DNA of 64,000 nucleotides from an uncultured Ferrovibrio sp. (GTDB lineage: Bacteria > Pseudomonadota > Alphaproteobacteria > Ferrovibrionales > Ferrovibrionaceae): assembly GCF_937960835.1 (NCBI RefSeq), contig NZ_CALGPC010000015.1:124001-188000 (forward strand). The letters are read 5' to 3'. The notes under the pieces were generated by a model that was not told the DNA's origin, searched no databases, and saw nothing but the letters and a program-made list of their open reading frames with translations. Position numbers and translations under genes: made by a program. Shown piece by piece: positions 1-8,213 of the stretch (within the stretch, counting starts at the first letter, position 1; each line of letters opens with the position of its first letter).

Positions 1-2712
1 GAGACCATGGTGGCCGGCGTGCGCATGCGCGCGCCAATGATGTCGATCAACACGGTCGCGGCGGGCGGTGGCTCGATCTTGCATTTCGACGGCGCCCGCT
101 ATCGCGTCGGCCCGGACAGCGCCGGCGCCAATCCGGGTCCGGCCTGCTACCGCCGTGGCGGTCCGCTGACGGTCACCGACTGCAACGTCATGCTGGGTAA
201 GCTGCAGCCGGATTTCTTCCCGGCCGTGTTCGGCCCGAACGGCGACGAGCCGCTGGATGCCGAGATCGTGAAGAAGAAGTTCGCCGAAATGCAGGCGCGC
301 GTGCAGGCCGAGACGGGTGACAAGCGCAGCATCGAGCAGATGGCGGAAGGCTTCCTTGCCATCGCCGTCGAGAACATGGCCAACGCGATCAAGAAGATTT
401 CGGTCGCCCGCGGCTATGACGTCACCAAGTATGTCCTGTCCAGCTTCGGCGGCGCCGGCGGCCAGCATGCCTGCCTCGTGGCCGACGCTTTGGGCATGAC
501 CGAGGTTCTGCTGCATCCGTTGGCCGGCGTGCTCTCGGCCTATGGCATGGGTCTGGCCGATCAGCGCGTGCTGCGCGAGAAGTCGGTCGAAATCGTACTG
601 GATCAGTCCGCCATCGCCGGCCTAGCCAATGAACTCGAAGCCCTCGCCAAGGATGCCCGCGACGAGATGCTGGCCCAGGGCGTGCCGGAAGCCAAGATCA
701 GCGTGCTGCGCAAGCTGCATGTGCGTTACGGCGGCTCGGACTCGGCGCTGATTGTCGATTTCGGCACCATGGGTGAAATCAAGGCGGCCTTCGAAGCAGC
801 TCATCGCCAGCGCTTCGGCTTCATCAGCCCGGAGAAGCAGCTCATCGCTGCCTCCGTCGCGGTCGAAGTCGTCGGCCAGGGCGAGCGGGCGCCGGATGTC
901 ACCGAAACGGTGAAGGAAGTGCGCGATCAGCGCGACATCCCGGTGCAAGCACGGCGTCAGGCCTATATGGCAGGCGCCTGGCGCGACACGCCGATCTACG
1001 ACCGCACCGTGCTGCGTCCGGGCGAGACCATCAAGGGCCCGGCCATTATCACCGAGTCGACCAGCACCATCGTGGTCGAGCCGGGCTGGCAGGCGCGTCT
1101 GACCGAGCGCCGCGATCTGGTGCTCAAGCGCGTCGAAGCCCTGCCCGTGCGCAAGGCGATCGGCACCGAAGTCGATCCGGTGATGCTGGAAATCTTCAAT
1201 AATCTGTTCATGTCGATTGCCGAGCAGATGGGCTCGGTACTGGAGAAGACCGCCTATTCCGTCAACATCAAGGAGCGGTTGGACTTCTCCTGCGCCATCT
1301 TCGACCTCGACGGCGAACTGATCGCCAATGCGCCGCATATGCCGGTGCATCTGGGCTCGATGTCGGAAAGCATCAAGACGATCATGCGCAAGCGTGCCGG
1401 GCAGATGAAGCCTGGTGACGTCTACATGCTGAACGCACCCTATGCCGGCGGCACCCATCTGCCGGACGTTACGGTGATCACGCCGGTCTTCGACAAGGAC
1501 GGCAAGGAAGTGCTGTTCTATCTGGGCAGCCGCGGTCACCATGCTGATATCGGCGGCACCACGCCGGGCTCGATGCCGCCCGACAGCAAGACCGTCGAGG
1601 ATGAAGGCGTGCTGCTCGATAACGTACTGCTGGTGGATGGCGGCAAGTTTCTTGAAGAGGAAACCATTGCCATCCTGAAGAGCGGCAAGTACCCGTCGCG
1701 CAATCCGCATCAGAACATCGCCGATCTGAAGGCGCAGATCGCGTCCTGCGAAAAGGGCGCGCAGGAACTGCGCAAGATGGTCGACCAGTTCGGTCTGGAT
1801 GTCGTGCGCGCCTATATGCGCCACGTGCAGGACAATGCAGAAGAGTCCGTGCGCCGGGTGATCAGCCGCCTGAAGGACGGCGAATTCACCTATCCGATGG
1901 ATGACGGCTACGAGATCAAGGTCAAGGTCACGGTCAATCACAAGGACCGTACCGCCAAGATCGACTTCACCGGCACCTCGGGCCAGCATCCGACCAACTA
2001 CAACGCCCCGAAGGCGGTCTGCGTGGCGGCTGTGCTTTATGCCTTCCGCTGCCTGGTCGACAGCGACATCCCGCTGAACGGCGGCTGCCTGAAGCCGCTG
2101 GAGATCATCATCCCCGAAGGCTCGATGCTCGATCCGCAATATCCCGCTGCCACGGTGGCAGGCAACGTGGAGACCAGCCAATGCATCACCGACACCATCT
2201 TCGGTGCGCTGGGTGTGATGGCCGCGGCCCAGGGTACGATGAACAACTTCACCTTCGGCAACGACCAGTACCAGTATTACGAGACTATCTGCGGCGGCAG
2301 CGGCGCCGGCCCGGATTTCGACGGCTGCGACGCGGTTCATACCCATATGACCAATGCGCGCCTGACCGATCCGGAAGTGCTGGAATTCCGCTTCCCCGTC
2401 CTGCTGGAAAGCTTCCGCATCCGGCGCGGCTCGGGCGGCAAGGGCAAGCATAAGGGCGGCGACGGTACCATCCGCCGCATGCGCTTCCTTGAGCCGATGG
2501 TGGCGACCCTGCTGTCTTCGCACCGCAAGGTAGCGCCCTTCGGCCTCGCCGGCGGCGAGAATGGCGAAACCGGCCGTCAGTGGGTTGAGCGCAAGAACGG
2601 CGAGAAGGTCGAACTCGAAGGCCGTTGCTCGATCCAGATGCAGCCGGGCGACGTGTTCGTCATCGCCACGCCTTCGGGCGGCGGCTTCGGCAAGGCTGAA
2701 GCGGCCGAATAA
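1..2712 (+). CDS. 5-oxoprolinase / hydantoinase-type HyuA-HyuB fusion (5' end missing)
   Basis: The frame is open at base 1, so the N-terminal part lies outside the window. Residues up to about 385 match the C-terminal half of the HyuA (hydantoinase/oxoprolinase A) family, with the stretch AAGGGSILHFDG and GPDSAGANPGPACYRRGG. From about residue 393 (DPVMLEIFNNLFMSIAEQMG) the HyuB (hydantoinase B) family begins and runs to the end, closing with the typical glycine-rich SGGGFG. Such fused proteins are ATP-dependent 5-oxoprolinases or related N-methylhydantoinase/acetophenone-carboxylase-like amidohydrolases, cytoplasmic and about 1200 residues long. The exact substrate cannot be told from sequence. 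A strong terminator follows 28 bases after the stop, so this is the last gene of its unit. Confidence 0.9.
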   Translation, partial: ETMVAGVRMRAPMMSINTVAAGGGSILHFDGARYRVGPDSAGANPGPACYRRGGPLTVTDCNVMLGKLQPDFFPAVFGPNGDEPLDAEIVKKKFAEMQARVQAETGDKRSIEQMAEGFLAIAVENMANAIKKISVARGYDVTKYVLSSFGGAGGQHACLVADALGMTEVLLHPLAGVLSAYGMGLADQRVLREKSVEIVLDQSAIAGLANELEALAKDARDEMLAQGVPEAKISVLRKLHVRYGGSDSALIVDFGTMGEIKAAFEAAHRQRFGFISPEKQLIAASVAVEVVGQGERAPDVTETVKEVRDQRDIPVQARRQAYMAGAWRDTPIYDRTVLRPGETIKGPAIITESTSTIVVEPGWQARLTERRDLVLKRVEALPVRKAIGTEVDPVMLEIFNNLFMSIAEQMGSVLEKTAYSVNIKERLDFSCAIFDLDGELIANAPHMPVHLGSMSESIKTIMRKRAGQMKPGDVYMLNAPYAGGTHLPDVTVITPVFDKDGKEVLFYLGSRGHHADIGGTTPGSMPPDSKTVEDEGVLLDNVLLVDGGKFLEEETIAILKSGKYPSRNPHQNIADLKAQIASCEKGAQELRKMVDQFGLDVVRAYMRHVQDNAEESVRRVISRLKDGEFTYPMDDGYEIKVKVTVNHKDRTAKIDFTGTSGQHPTNYNAPKAVCVAAVLYAFRCLVDSDIPLNGGCLKPLEIIIPEGSMLDPQYPAATVAGNVETSQCITDTIFGALGVMAAAQGTMNNFTFGNDQYQYYETICGGSGAGPDFDGCDAVHTHMTNARLTDPEVLEFRFPVLLESFRIRRGSGGKGKHKGGDGTIRRMRFLEPMVATLLSSHRKVAPFGLAGGENGETGRQWVERKNGEKVELEGRCSIQMQPGDVFVIATPSGGGFGKAEAAE

Positions 2713-2740
2713 CCGACCTGTCCAGCCACGATAAAAAAGA

Positions 2741-2774
2741 GGGCGGCGGAGCAATCCGCCGCCCTTTCTTTTTC
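2741..2774 (+). terminator. Rho-independent terminator of the oxoprolinase gene
   Basis: A perfect 10-bp GC stem (GGGCGGCGGA / TCCGCCGCCC) with a GCAA loop is followed by a T-rich tail (TTTCTTTTTC). It sits 28 bases downstream of the oxoprolinase stop codon. Confidence 0.9.
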
Positions 2775-2869
2775 ACTATTCGGCCGCCAGGGCACAGCGA
2801 GGCGGGGTTGTCATTGCCCGGATTTCCCGGATTTCATTAGGGTTACTAACAAATTACACCACCGAAAGT

Positions 2870-2897
2870 TTTACAGCGGTATTCCCATACCTATAAT
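2870..2897 (+). promoter_or_regulatory. Sigma-70 type promoter of the autotransporter
   Basis: TTTACA (2870-2875) and a perfect TATAAT (2892-2897) are separated by 16 bases, giving a predicted start near 2904 and a leader of about 55 nt before the ATG at 2960. It lies between the upstream terminator and the autotransporter. A nearby direct repeat CCCGGATTT x2 (about 2814-2831) has no evident role. Confidence 0.6.
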
Positions 2898-2959
2898 CCT
2901 CTGCTAGTAGCGAGGCGATACCAGCCTTTCACCCTCCGGATGTTCAAATGGAGGCAAAT

Positions 2960-3601
2960 ATGAGGACGAACCGCAAGAAACAGACTGCTCTGCATAGAAC
3001 ATCCCGATCCCAGACGCCTGGGATACGGCTTGCCTCCGCCGCAGCCGGGCTGCTGCTGGCTTCCCTGGCAACGCTTTTCGTGCTGGCACCGGACCATGCT
3101 TTCGCCCAGTGCGCCTCGGCGCCCGCCCCGGTTTCCCTTGCCGCTGGCGCCTGCGAAGACAATGGCGTCACCCGCCAGAGTAATGTGGCCAACACGCCGG
3201 CCGTGCGGGTCACGGGCGGCACCTATACCGGCAATTCCGTCACCCTCCAGACTACCTTAGGCGGGACGGCCGGCGCTCAGGCCTCGCAGACCGGACAGAT
3301 CATCCTGAATGGCGCCTCGGTCACCATCCTGGGCACCAACTCCTACGGCCTCGAAGCGACTGATGGCGGCACCCTGAATGCCTATGACTTCACCGTCTCC
3401 GCCAGCGGCGATGAATCACAGGGCGCCTTTTCCAGGGATGCAGGAAGCACGATGATCCTGGAGAGGGGCAGCATCACGACAACCGGTGCGAGCGCAATCG
3501 CTGTCTGGTCTACGGACGGCGCAAGTCTCACCGGCACTAGCCTCAGCATCCGGACAGAGGGGGGGCAATCGGCTTTGCTGGCTCTTACGGCGCTCTCGTA
3601 G
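2960..3601 (+). CDS. Autotransporter, 5' part (signal peptide and start of passenger), frameshifted
   Basis: This is the front part of an outer-membrane autotransporter. The start at 2960 is preferred over the in-frame ATG at 2948 because GGAGG (2950-2954) sits 5 bases before it. A long basic N-terminus is followed by a hydrophobic segment and an A-F-A-Q cleavage-like site, as in extended autotransporter signal peptides. The rest is Gly/Thr/Ser/Asn-rich passenger with repeats of the type G-x-x-[ST]-x-G-[AL]-x-A, as expected for a right-handed beta-helix. The frame ends at TAG 3599-3601, shortly after a run of seven G (3559-3565). One extra G would join this frame to the next ORF and give a continuous 1012-residue protein. 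As read here, the product would be a secreted fragment of 213 residues without a barrel. Confidence 0.75.
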   Translation: MRTNRKKQTALHRTSRSQTPGIRLASAAAGLLLASLATLFVLAPDHAFAQCASAPAPVSLAAGACEDNGVTRQSNVANTPAVRVTGGTYTGNSVTLQTTLGGTAGAQASQTGQIILNGASVTILGTNSYGLEATDGGTLNAYDFTVSASGDESQGAFSRDAGSTMILERGSITTTGASAIAVWSTDGASLTGTSLSIRTEGGQSALLALTALS

Positions 3602-3822
3602 AGAAGGCCTCCTCGCTCACCCTTACCAACAGCAGCATCGTCACACTTGGCGACCGCGGCGCCGGCATCTACGCCCTAGATAATGGCAGTATCTTCAACG
3701 GATCTGGCCTCAATATCCAGACAAGCGGCGTCGCCGGTCATGGCGTCGTCGCGGGCAACGGTGCGCAGATTACGCTTTCCAACAGTGACATCCGGACCTC
3801 TGCCAACACGGACGCAATCGGC

Positions 3823-5997
3823 GTGTGGGCATTCGGCGGAAGCCAGGTGACGCTCAGCAATGTCAACGTCTCCACCGCGGGCACCCTGAGCGAGGGCCTG
3901 TTCGCTTGGAACGCGGGCAGCAGAATCGATGCCACCGGCGGCACGATCAGCACCCAAGGGGATGATTCATACGGGATCACGGCGGTGGACGGCGCAACGG
4001 CGATCGGACGGAACCTGTCGGTCACCACGACCGGTAACCTGTCGAGAGGCGCCTATGCCTCAATGGGTGGTGTGCTGACGCTCGAAAATTCGACAATCAC
4101 GACGACGGGGGCAAATGCCGACGGCCTGAGGGCCCGTAACGGCGGCTCGCTCACCGCCACCAATGTCGATGTCTCGGTTAGCGGCCTCTCCTCTGCCGCC
4201 ATCTACATGGATGGCGGCACGCTGGCCGATCCCAACCAGATCACCGTCAACGGCGGCAGCCTGGCCGCCAGCCAGGGAGCCATCATCCACGTCGTCGGCG
4301 ACACCGGATCGGTCACCCTGAACGGCCCCGTCGCCATCACGTCCGGCATCGTCAACGGCCAGCGGCAGTTCGTATCGGTCGAAGCAAATGGCCTCACCCC
4401 GAGCGCTCTCTCGCTCGACGTCAACGACGTCAGCGGCATTGAAGGCGCTTTCTCGGTAGAGGGTGCCGGTCATGTGGTCAATGCTTCCTTCACCGGCAGA
4501 TCGGACTGGAGCGGCGATCTCCTCGTCGATCCGGGCAACACGGTCAATCTCAGCCTAGCGAACTCCATCTGGACCGGCCTGTCATCGGGCACGCCCGACA
4601 TTACCCTCGATGCCGGCAGCCGCTGGAACGTCACCGGATCCTCCAACGCGGGCACCATCACCAATGCCGGCCACATCGTCTTCGTCCCCAACACCGGCAC
4701 ATTCTCCACCCTGACGGTGAACAACTTTGTTGGCCAGAACGGCGTGCTGGGTCTCAATACCCACCTCGGCGACGACGCCTCTCCCAGCGACGTCCTGGTG
4801 ATCGACGGCGGCGCGGCCAGCGGCACGACCGGCATTGCCATCACCAATGCCGGCGGCACCGGCGAGCAGACCACCGGCGACGGCATCCGCATCGTGCAGG
4901 CGGTGAACGGCGCCACCACCGCGGCGGACGCCTTCCATCTCTCCGGCCGCATCGCCGCAGGCGTCTACGAATATCTTCTCTTCCGCGGCGGCACCACGAG
5001 CAACGAGGACTGGTTCCTGCGCTCCTTCCGCATCGAGGACGAAACGCCGCTGTACCGCCCTGAGGTGGCCCTGTATGCGCCGGTTCCGGCGCTGGTGCGC
5101 GCCATGGACCTAGCGCTGATCGGCACGCTGCACGAGCGCGTCGGCGAACAGGCCCAGGGCGCCAATGACGAAGCCTCCTGGGCGCGCGTCATCGGCGAGT
5201 ACGGCGACGGCCGCTGGTCGGGGACGGTGGGCGCCCGCGCGACGCGGTCCCGCATCGTTGGCCTGCAATCCGGCCTCGATCTCTACCGCTCGCGCGACGA
5301 CGACGGCGGACAGGACCGTCTGGGCGTCTATGTCGGCTACGCCATCCAGAGCACCGACCTCAACGGCTTCGCGCTCGGACGCCACGATCTTCCTGTCGGA
5401 AGCGTCGACCTCAGGGGCAAGACGGCTGGCGCCTACTGGACCCATTACACCTCCTCCGGCGGATATCTGGATGCGGTGATCCAGGGCAACTGGTTCGATG
5501 TCACCGCCCGCTCCGATTACGACACGGGCATGAAGACCAGCGGCGCGAGTTATACCGCCTCGCTCGAAGCCGGCCAGGCGATCGCGCTCACCGGCAATTG
5601 GCAGATCGAGCCGCAGGCTCAGATCATCGCCCAGACCCTGTCGCTCGACGACAGCCGGGACGACTTCTCGCCGGTCCGCTGGCAGGAGGACGATACCCTG
5701 ACCGGCCGCATCGGCCTGCGCCTGCATTACACCGAGCGTACCGCAGAGGGCTTCTGGCAGCCTTACCTCAAGGCCAATCTCTGGCGCGGCCTCAGCGGCA
5801 CTGACTATGTGGTGATGGAATCAGACGCCATCGACAATCGCTTCGGCCATGTCTCGCCGGAGATCGGCGTCGGCTTCACGAGCCAGCTTTCCGCCACCAC
5901 CAGCCTGTATGGCCATGTCGACCATCGCTGGTCGACCACCGGTCAGGAAAAGCAGTCCCTTACCTCGGCCACGCTCGGCCTGCGCTTCAGCCTGTAA
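3823..5997 (+). CDS. Autotransporter, 3' part (passenger and beta-barrel)
   Basis: This is the continuation of the same autotransporter in another frame. The frame is open back to the G run at 3559-3565, and codons from 3562 read A-I-G-F-A-G-S-Y-G and further passenger repeats without a stop; the first possible start is a GTG at 3823. About residues 1-420 continue the pectate-lyase-like passenger (repeats N-V-x-x-x-T-x-G-x-L-S-x-G, N-S-x-I-x-T-T-G). The last ~280 residues form the autotransporter beta-barrel domain (starting near S-W-A-R-V-I-G-E-Y-G) and end in L-G-L-R-F-S-L. Without a signal peptide this part alone would not be exported, so function depends on restoring the frame. A terminator follows at 6047. 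The passenger's role (adhesion or other) cannot be told. Confidence 0.8.
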   Translation: MWAFGGSQVTLSNVNVSTAGTLSEGLFAWNAGSRIDATGGTISTQGDDSYGITAVDGATAIGRNLSVTTTGNLSRGAYASMGGVLTLENSTITTTGANADGLRARNGGSLTATNVDVSVSGLSSAAIYMDGGTLADPNQITVNGGSLAASQGAIIHVVGDTGSVTLNGPVAITSGIVNGQRQFVSVEANGLTPSALSLDVNDVSGIEGAFSVEGAGHVVNASFTGRSDWSGDLLVDPGNTVNLSLANSIWTGLSSGTPDITLDAGSRWNVTGSSNAGTITNAGHIVFVPNTGTFSTLTVNNFVGQNGVLGLNTHLGDDASPSDVLVIDGGAASGTTGIAITNAGGTGEQTTGDGIRIVQAVNGATTAADAFHLSGRIAAGVYEYLLFRGGTTSNEDWFLRSFRIEDETPLYRPEVALYAPVPALVRAMDLALIGTLHERVGEQAQGANDEASWARVIGEYGDGRWSGTVGARATRSRIVGLQSGLDLYRSRDDDGGQDRLGVYVGYAIQSTDLNGFALGRHDLPVGSVDLRGKTAGAYWTHYTSSGGYLDAVIQGNWFDVTARSDYDTGMKTSGASYTASLEAGQAIALTGNWQIEPQAQIIAQTLSLDDSRDDFSPVRWQEDDTLTGRIGLRLHYTERTAEGFWQPYLKANLWRGLSGTDYVVMESDAIDNRFGHVSPEIGVGFTSQLSATTSLYGHVDHRWSTTGQEKQSLTSATLGLRFSL

Positions 5998-6046
5998 TGC
6001 AAAGCTGACGGCCACTAACCGAGCCTGTCAGACACCACAAACAAAA

Positions 6047-6080
6047 AGGCGGCGGCGCAATCCGCCGCCTCTTCTTTTTT
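6047..6080 (+). terminator. Rho-independent terminator of the autotransporter
   Basis: A 9-bp stem AGGCGGCGG / CCGCCGCCT with a 6-base loop is followed by TCTTCTTTTTT. It resembles the terminator at 2741, so the autotransporter is flanked by two very similar hairpins. Confidence 0.85.
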
Positions 6081-6105
6081 GAGTTTTTTGATCAGGTGTT
6101 TTCGA

Positions 6106-6651
6106 TCAGAGCTTGGCACGCGGCAGGCGCAGCTCCTTGCGGATCTTCTCGGCGGCCTCTTCCGGCTTCAGCGATCCGGTATCGACGGTGATCTCCGCCT
6201 TCGGCATATGCGAGGTCGCAAACACGCCTGCAGCATCCAGCCTTTCGAATTCCAGGCGCGAGGCCAGCTTGCCGCTCTGGCGGCGCGACTTGGCGTCGAT
6301 GCGCTCCAGCAATTCTTCCTTCGGGCAGGTCAGCTCGACGAAGCGCACACGGCTGCCGGCGGAGGCAACGATGTCGATGGTCTCCTCAACGAAGCTGGGC
6401 CGCACCGTGGTTTCCGGCGCGAAGGTAAAGACCAGTCCAGGCAGACGCTCCTTGGCGGCGCGGCGGAAAACCAGCAGCCAGATTTCCTCGCGCAGTTCGA
6501 CGAAGGGCGTGGAGCCGAAGTCGAAGACAGGCAGCAGGAGGTTAACGGCAAGCTGGTTCTGGAACAGCTTGTAGCCGGTGATGGAGGCGAGTTCCCGGGC
6601 GACGGTCAGCTTGCCGGTGGCGGGTTTGCCATAGATGAAGATCAGTTGCAT
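6106..6651 (-). CDS. P-loop NTPase, shikimate/gluconate-kinase-like
   Basis: This is a 181-residue cytoplasmic protein with an N-terminal Walker A motif G-K-P-A-T-G-K-L-T (about residues 8-16) immediately after the first beta strand (MQLIFIY). The overall size and layout match the AAA_33 / zeta-toxin / shikimate-kinase-like group of small kinases: a single P-loop, a mid-protein strand ending in VELTCPKEELLERI and a C-terminal helix-rich part. The substrate is not evident. It is monocistronic, convergent with the autotransporter and divergent from the alkylation-repair gene, sharing the unusual 300-bp gap upstream. The long plus-strand frames overlapping it are shadows. No clear ribosome binding site precedes the ATG. 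Confidence 0.7.
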   Translation of the reverse strand: MQLIFIYGKPATGKLTVARELASITGYKLFQNQLAVNLLLPVFDFGSTPFVELREEIWLLVFRRAAKERLPGLVFTFAPETTVRPSFVEETIDIVASAGSRVRFVELTCPKEELLERIDAKSRRQSGKLASRLEFERLDAAGVFATSHMPKAEITVDTGSLKPEEAAEKIRKELRLPRAKL

Positions 6652-6740
6652 GGAGGGACTGTAACGATTTTGCCGTTAAGGAAAAGCAACAGCGCTAGTC
6701 TGTGGAATGATATCGTTGCTATCAAAATCGCATTTTTCAG

Positions 6741-6780
6741 GCCCGTTTTGAACCGTTTGGATCCGTTTCGAACCGTTTGA
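6741..6780. repeat. Four CCGTTT elements in exact 10-bp register
   Basis: Four consecutive decamers share the pattern N-N-C-C-G-T-T-T-N-G (cores at 6743, 6753, 6763, 6773). Further related cores follow at 6795 (CTGTTT), 6816 (CCGTTT) and 6846 (CCGTTC), that is 22, 21 and 30 bases apart, close to multiples of the DNA helical turn. The region is non-coding. The array may be a cooperative binding site on one face of the helix; this is inference. Confidence 0.6.
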
Positions 6781-6908
6781 GCCTCCGCTTCCGACTGTTT
6801 CGAGTCCATCCTCGCCCGTTTGAGCCTGACTGCGCCCAATCCAATCCGTTCGTTTGGCAGCGCTCAGGCAGCTCCTCTCGGGCGCCGCTCCACTAGACAG
6901 CGCGAAAA

Positions 6909-6923
6909 AGAACATATATAGAA
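6909..6923. promoter_or_regulatory. LexA (SOS) box, alphaproteobacterial type
   Basis: GAAC-ATATATA-GAAC is an exact match to GAAC-N7-GAAC, the reverse complement of the known alphaproteobacterial LexA site GTTC-N7-GTTC. It ends 32 bases before the preferred start of the alkylation-repair gene at 6956, in promoter position. Confidence 0.75.
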
Positions 6924-6955
6924 CCCATCTTCGCCTTGTCAATCTGCCTGCATTC

Positions 6956-8074
6956 ATGGCTGCCCAACTCAAAGACTTCTACAACGCCGAAATCGTGGCC
7001 GGGATCGCCGCACGCATCCGCACCATCCATCCGGCCTTTCCGCATAAGGACTTCACCGCCGAGGTGATGGCGGCTTTGCCGTTTCTGGAACTGATGGACC
7101 GCGCGAAAACCATCGCCGCCTCACTTCGTCGCCACCTGCCGCAGGATTATCCGGCCGCGCTCGACATCCTGCTGCGCAGCATCGGCCTCGATGATGGCGT
7201 TAAGACCGAAATGGAGGCCATGAGCGGCTTCCGCCACCTGCCCTTCCTGAATTTCGTCGGCGCTTACGGCCTCGATCATCCGGAGCTGTCGCTGGCAGCG
7301 TTGAACCGGATGACGCGCTTTTTCAGCGCGGAGTTCGATATCCGCTACTACCTGCTGCATCATTACGATCTCACCATGGCAGCGATCCGCGACTGGGTGA
7401 CGGATGAGGATTGGCGGGTGCGTCGCCTGTGCTCGGAAGGGTTACGGCCGCGTCTGCCCTGGGGCCTGCGGCTCAAGAGCTTCATTGCCGATCCGGCACC
7501 GGTGCTGGAGATCATCGAAACGCTGCGCGCTGATCCGAATGAGAATGTGCGCCGCTCGGTGGCAAACAACCTGAACGACATCGCCAAGGATCATCCAAAT
7601 ATCGCGATCGCCATTGCCCAGCGCTGGCTGAAGGAAGATCGCGAGAGCACACTCGATACTGTCCGTCATGGGCTGCGCAGCCTGGTCAAGAAAGGCGATG
7701 TACGCGCACTTCAATTGCTGGGCTTCGATCATGCGGTGCCGGTTTCCGCGCGCGCCTTCCGCATTGCCGCCGAACGCTACCGGGTTGGCGATGCTGTCCA
7801 GTTCACGGTGACGTTGACCAATGACGGCAAAAAAGCCGCGACGCTTTCCGTCGGTTACACTATCCATTGGTGCGATGCCCGCGGCAAGCAGCGGCCGAAG
7901 GTCTTCAAACTGTCCAATCCCAGGCTCGGGCCGGGCGAGAGCATCGTCCTTGAGAAGCGCCATTCACTGAAGCCGATCACTACGCGGCGCTATTATGCCG
8001 GCCTGCATGGCGTGGAAATCCTGGTGAACGGCAAAAGCCTGGCGCGGGGCGAGTTTAGGCTGGACGTCGCATAG
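6956..8074 (+). CDS. DNA alkylation repair protein (AlkD-like HEAT-repeat glycosylase)
   Basis: This is a 372-residue protein of the AlkD-like DNA alkylation repair family, built from helical HEAT-like repeats. The N-terminus M-A-A-Q-L-K-D-F-Y-N-A-E-I-V is typical of the family. Repeats follow (DEDWRVRRLCSEGLRPRLPW; DPNENVRRSVANNLNDIAKDHP), where R-R-L-x-S-E-G and N-V-R-R-S-V-A-N-N-L-N-D mark the central blades. The C-terminal ~110 residues look like a beta-sandwich, as in longer relatives. An in-frame ATG lies farther upstream at 6854, but starting there would place the SOS box inside the coding region; 6956 also fits the family start. Family members excise positively charged alkylated bases. 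The SOS box predicts LexA control. Confidence 0.8.
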   Translation: MAAQLKDFYNAEIVAGIAARIRTIHPAFPHKDFTAEVMAALPFLELMDRAKTIAASLRRHLPQDYPAALDILLRSIGLDDGVKTEMEAMSGFRHLPFLNFVGAYGLDHPELSLAALNRMTRFFSAEFDIRYYLLHHYDLTMAAIRDWVTDEDWRVRRLCSEGLRPRLPWGLRLKSFIADPAPVLEIIETLRADPNENVRRSVANNLNDIAKDHPNIAIAIAQRWLKEDRESTLDTVRHGLRSLVKKGDVRALQLLGFDHAVPVSARAFRIAAERYRVGDAVQFTVTLTNDGKKAATLSVGYTIHWCDARGKQRPKVFKLSNPRLGPGESIVLEKRHSLKPITTRRYYAGLHGVEILVNGKSLARGEFRLDVA

Positions 8075-8213
8075 GTCCGCAGCGCATAGGCCCGCGCCGG
8101 CCTGCCCCTTCCTGAAATTACCCTACCTCCTGCTTTCCTGGCTCCGGTTCCATGGTCCGGAACAAAGACCGGCGCGCCCTGTTCCTCGGTGATCGTGACC
8201 TCGAAAGCGGGAG

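Larger units (their letters stand above)
6652..6955. other. Divergent intergenic region with phased decamers and an SOS box
   Basis: This 304-bp gap separates the minus-strand kinase-like gene from the plus-strand alkylation-repair gene. It holds the 10-bp-phased CCGTTT array (6741-6851) and a LexA-type box (6909-6923), both listed separately. I see no RNA gene or convincing small ORF in it. Confidence 0.6.

Noticed and set aside
622..2754. 710-codon minus-strand frame over the oxoprolinase gene
   Set aside because: It is antisense to a clear HyuA-HyuB protein, has no family similarity and is a by-product of GC-rich codon use.
6079..6780. Plus-strand frame of 233 codons over the kinase-like gene
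   Set aside because: The opposite strand has a P-loop protein with a proper Walker A motif; this frame has none and crosses the intergenic repeats.
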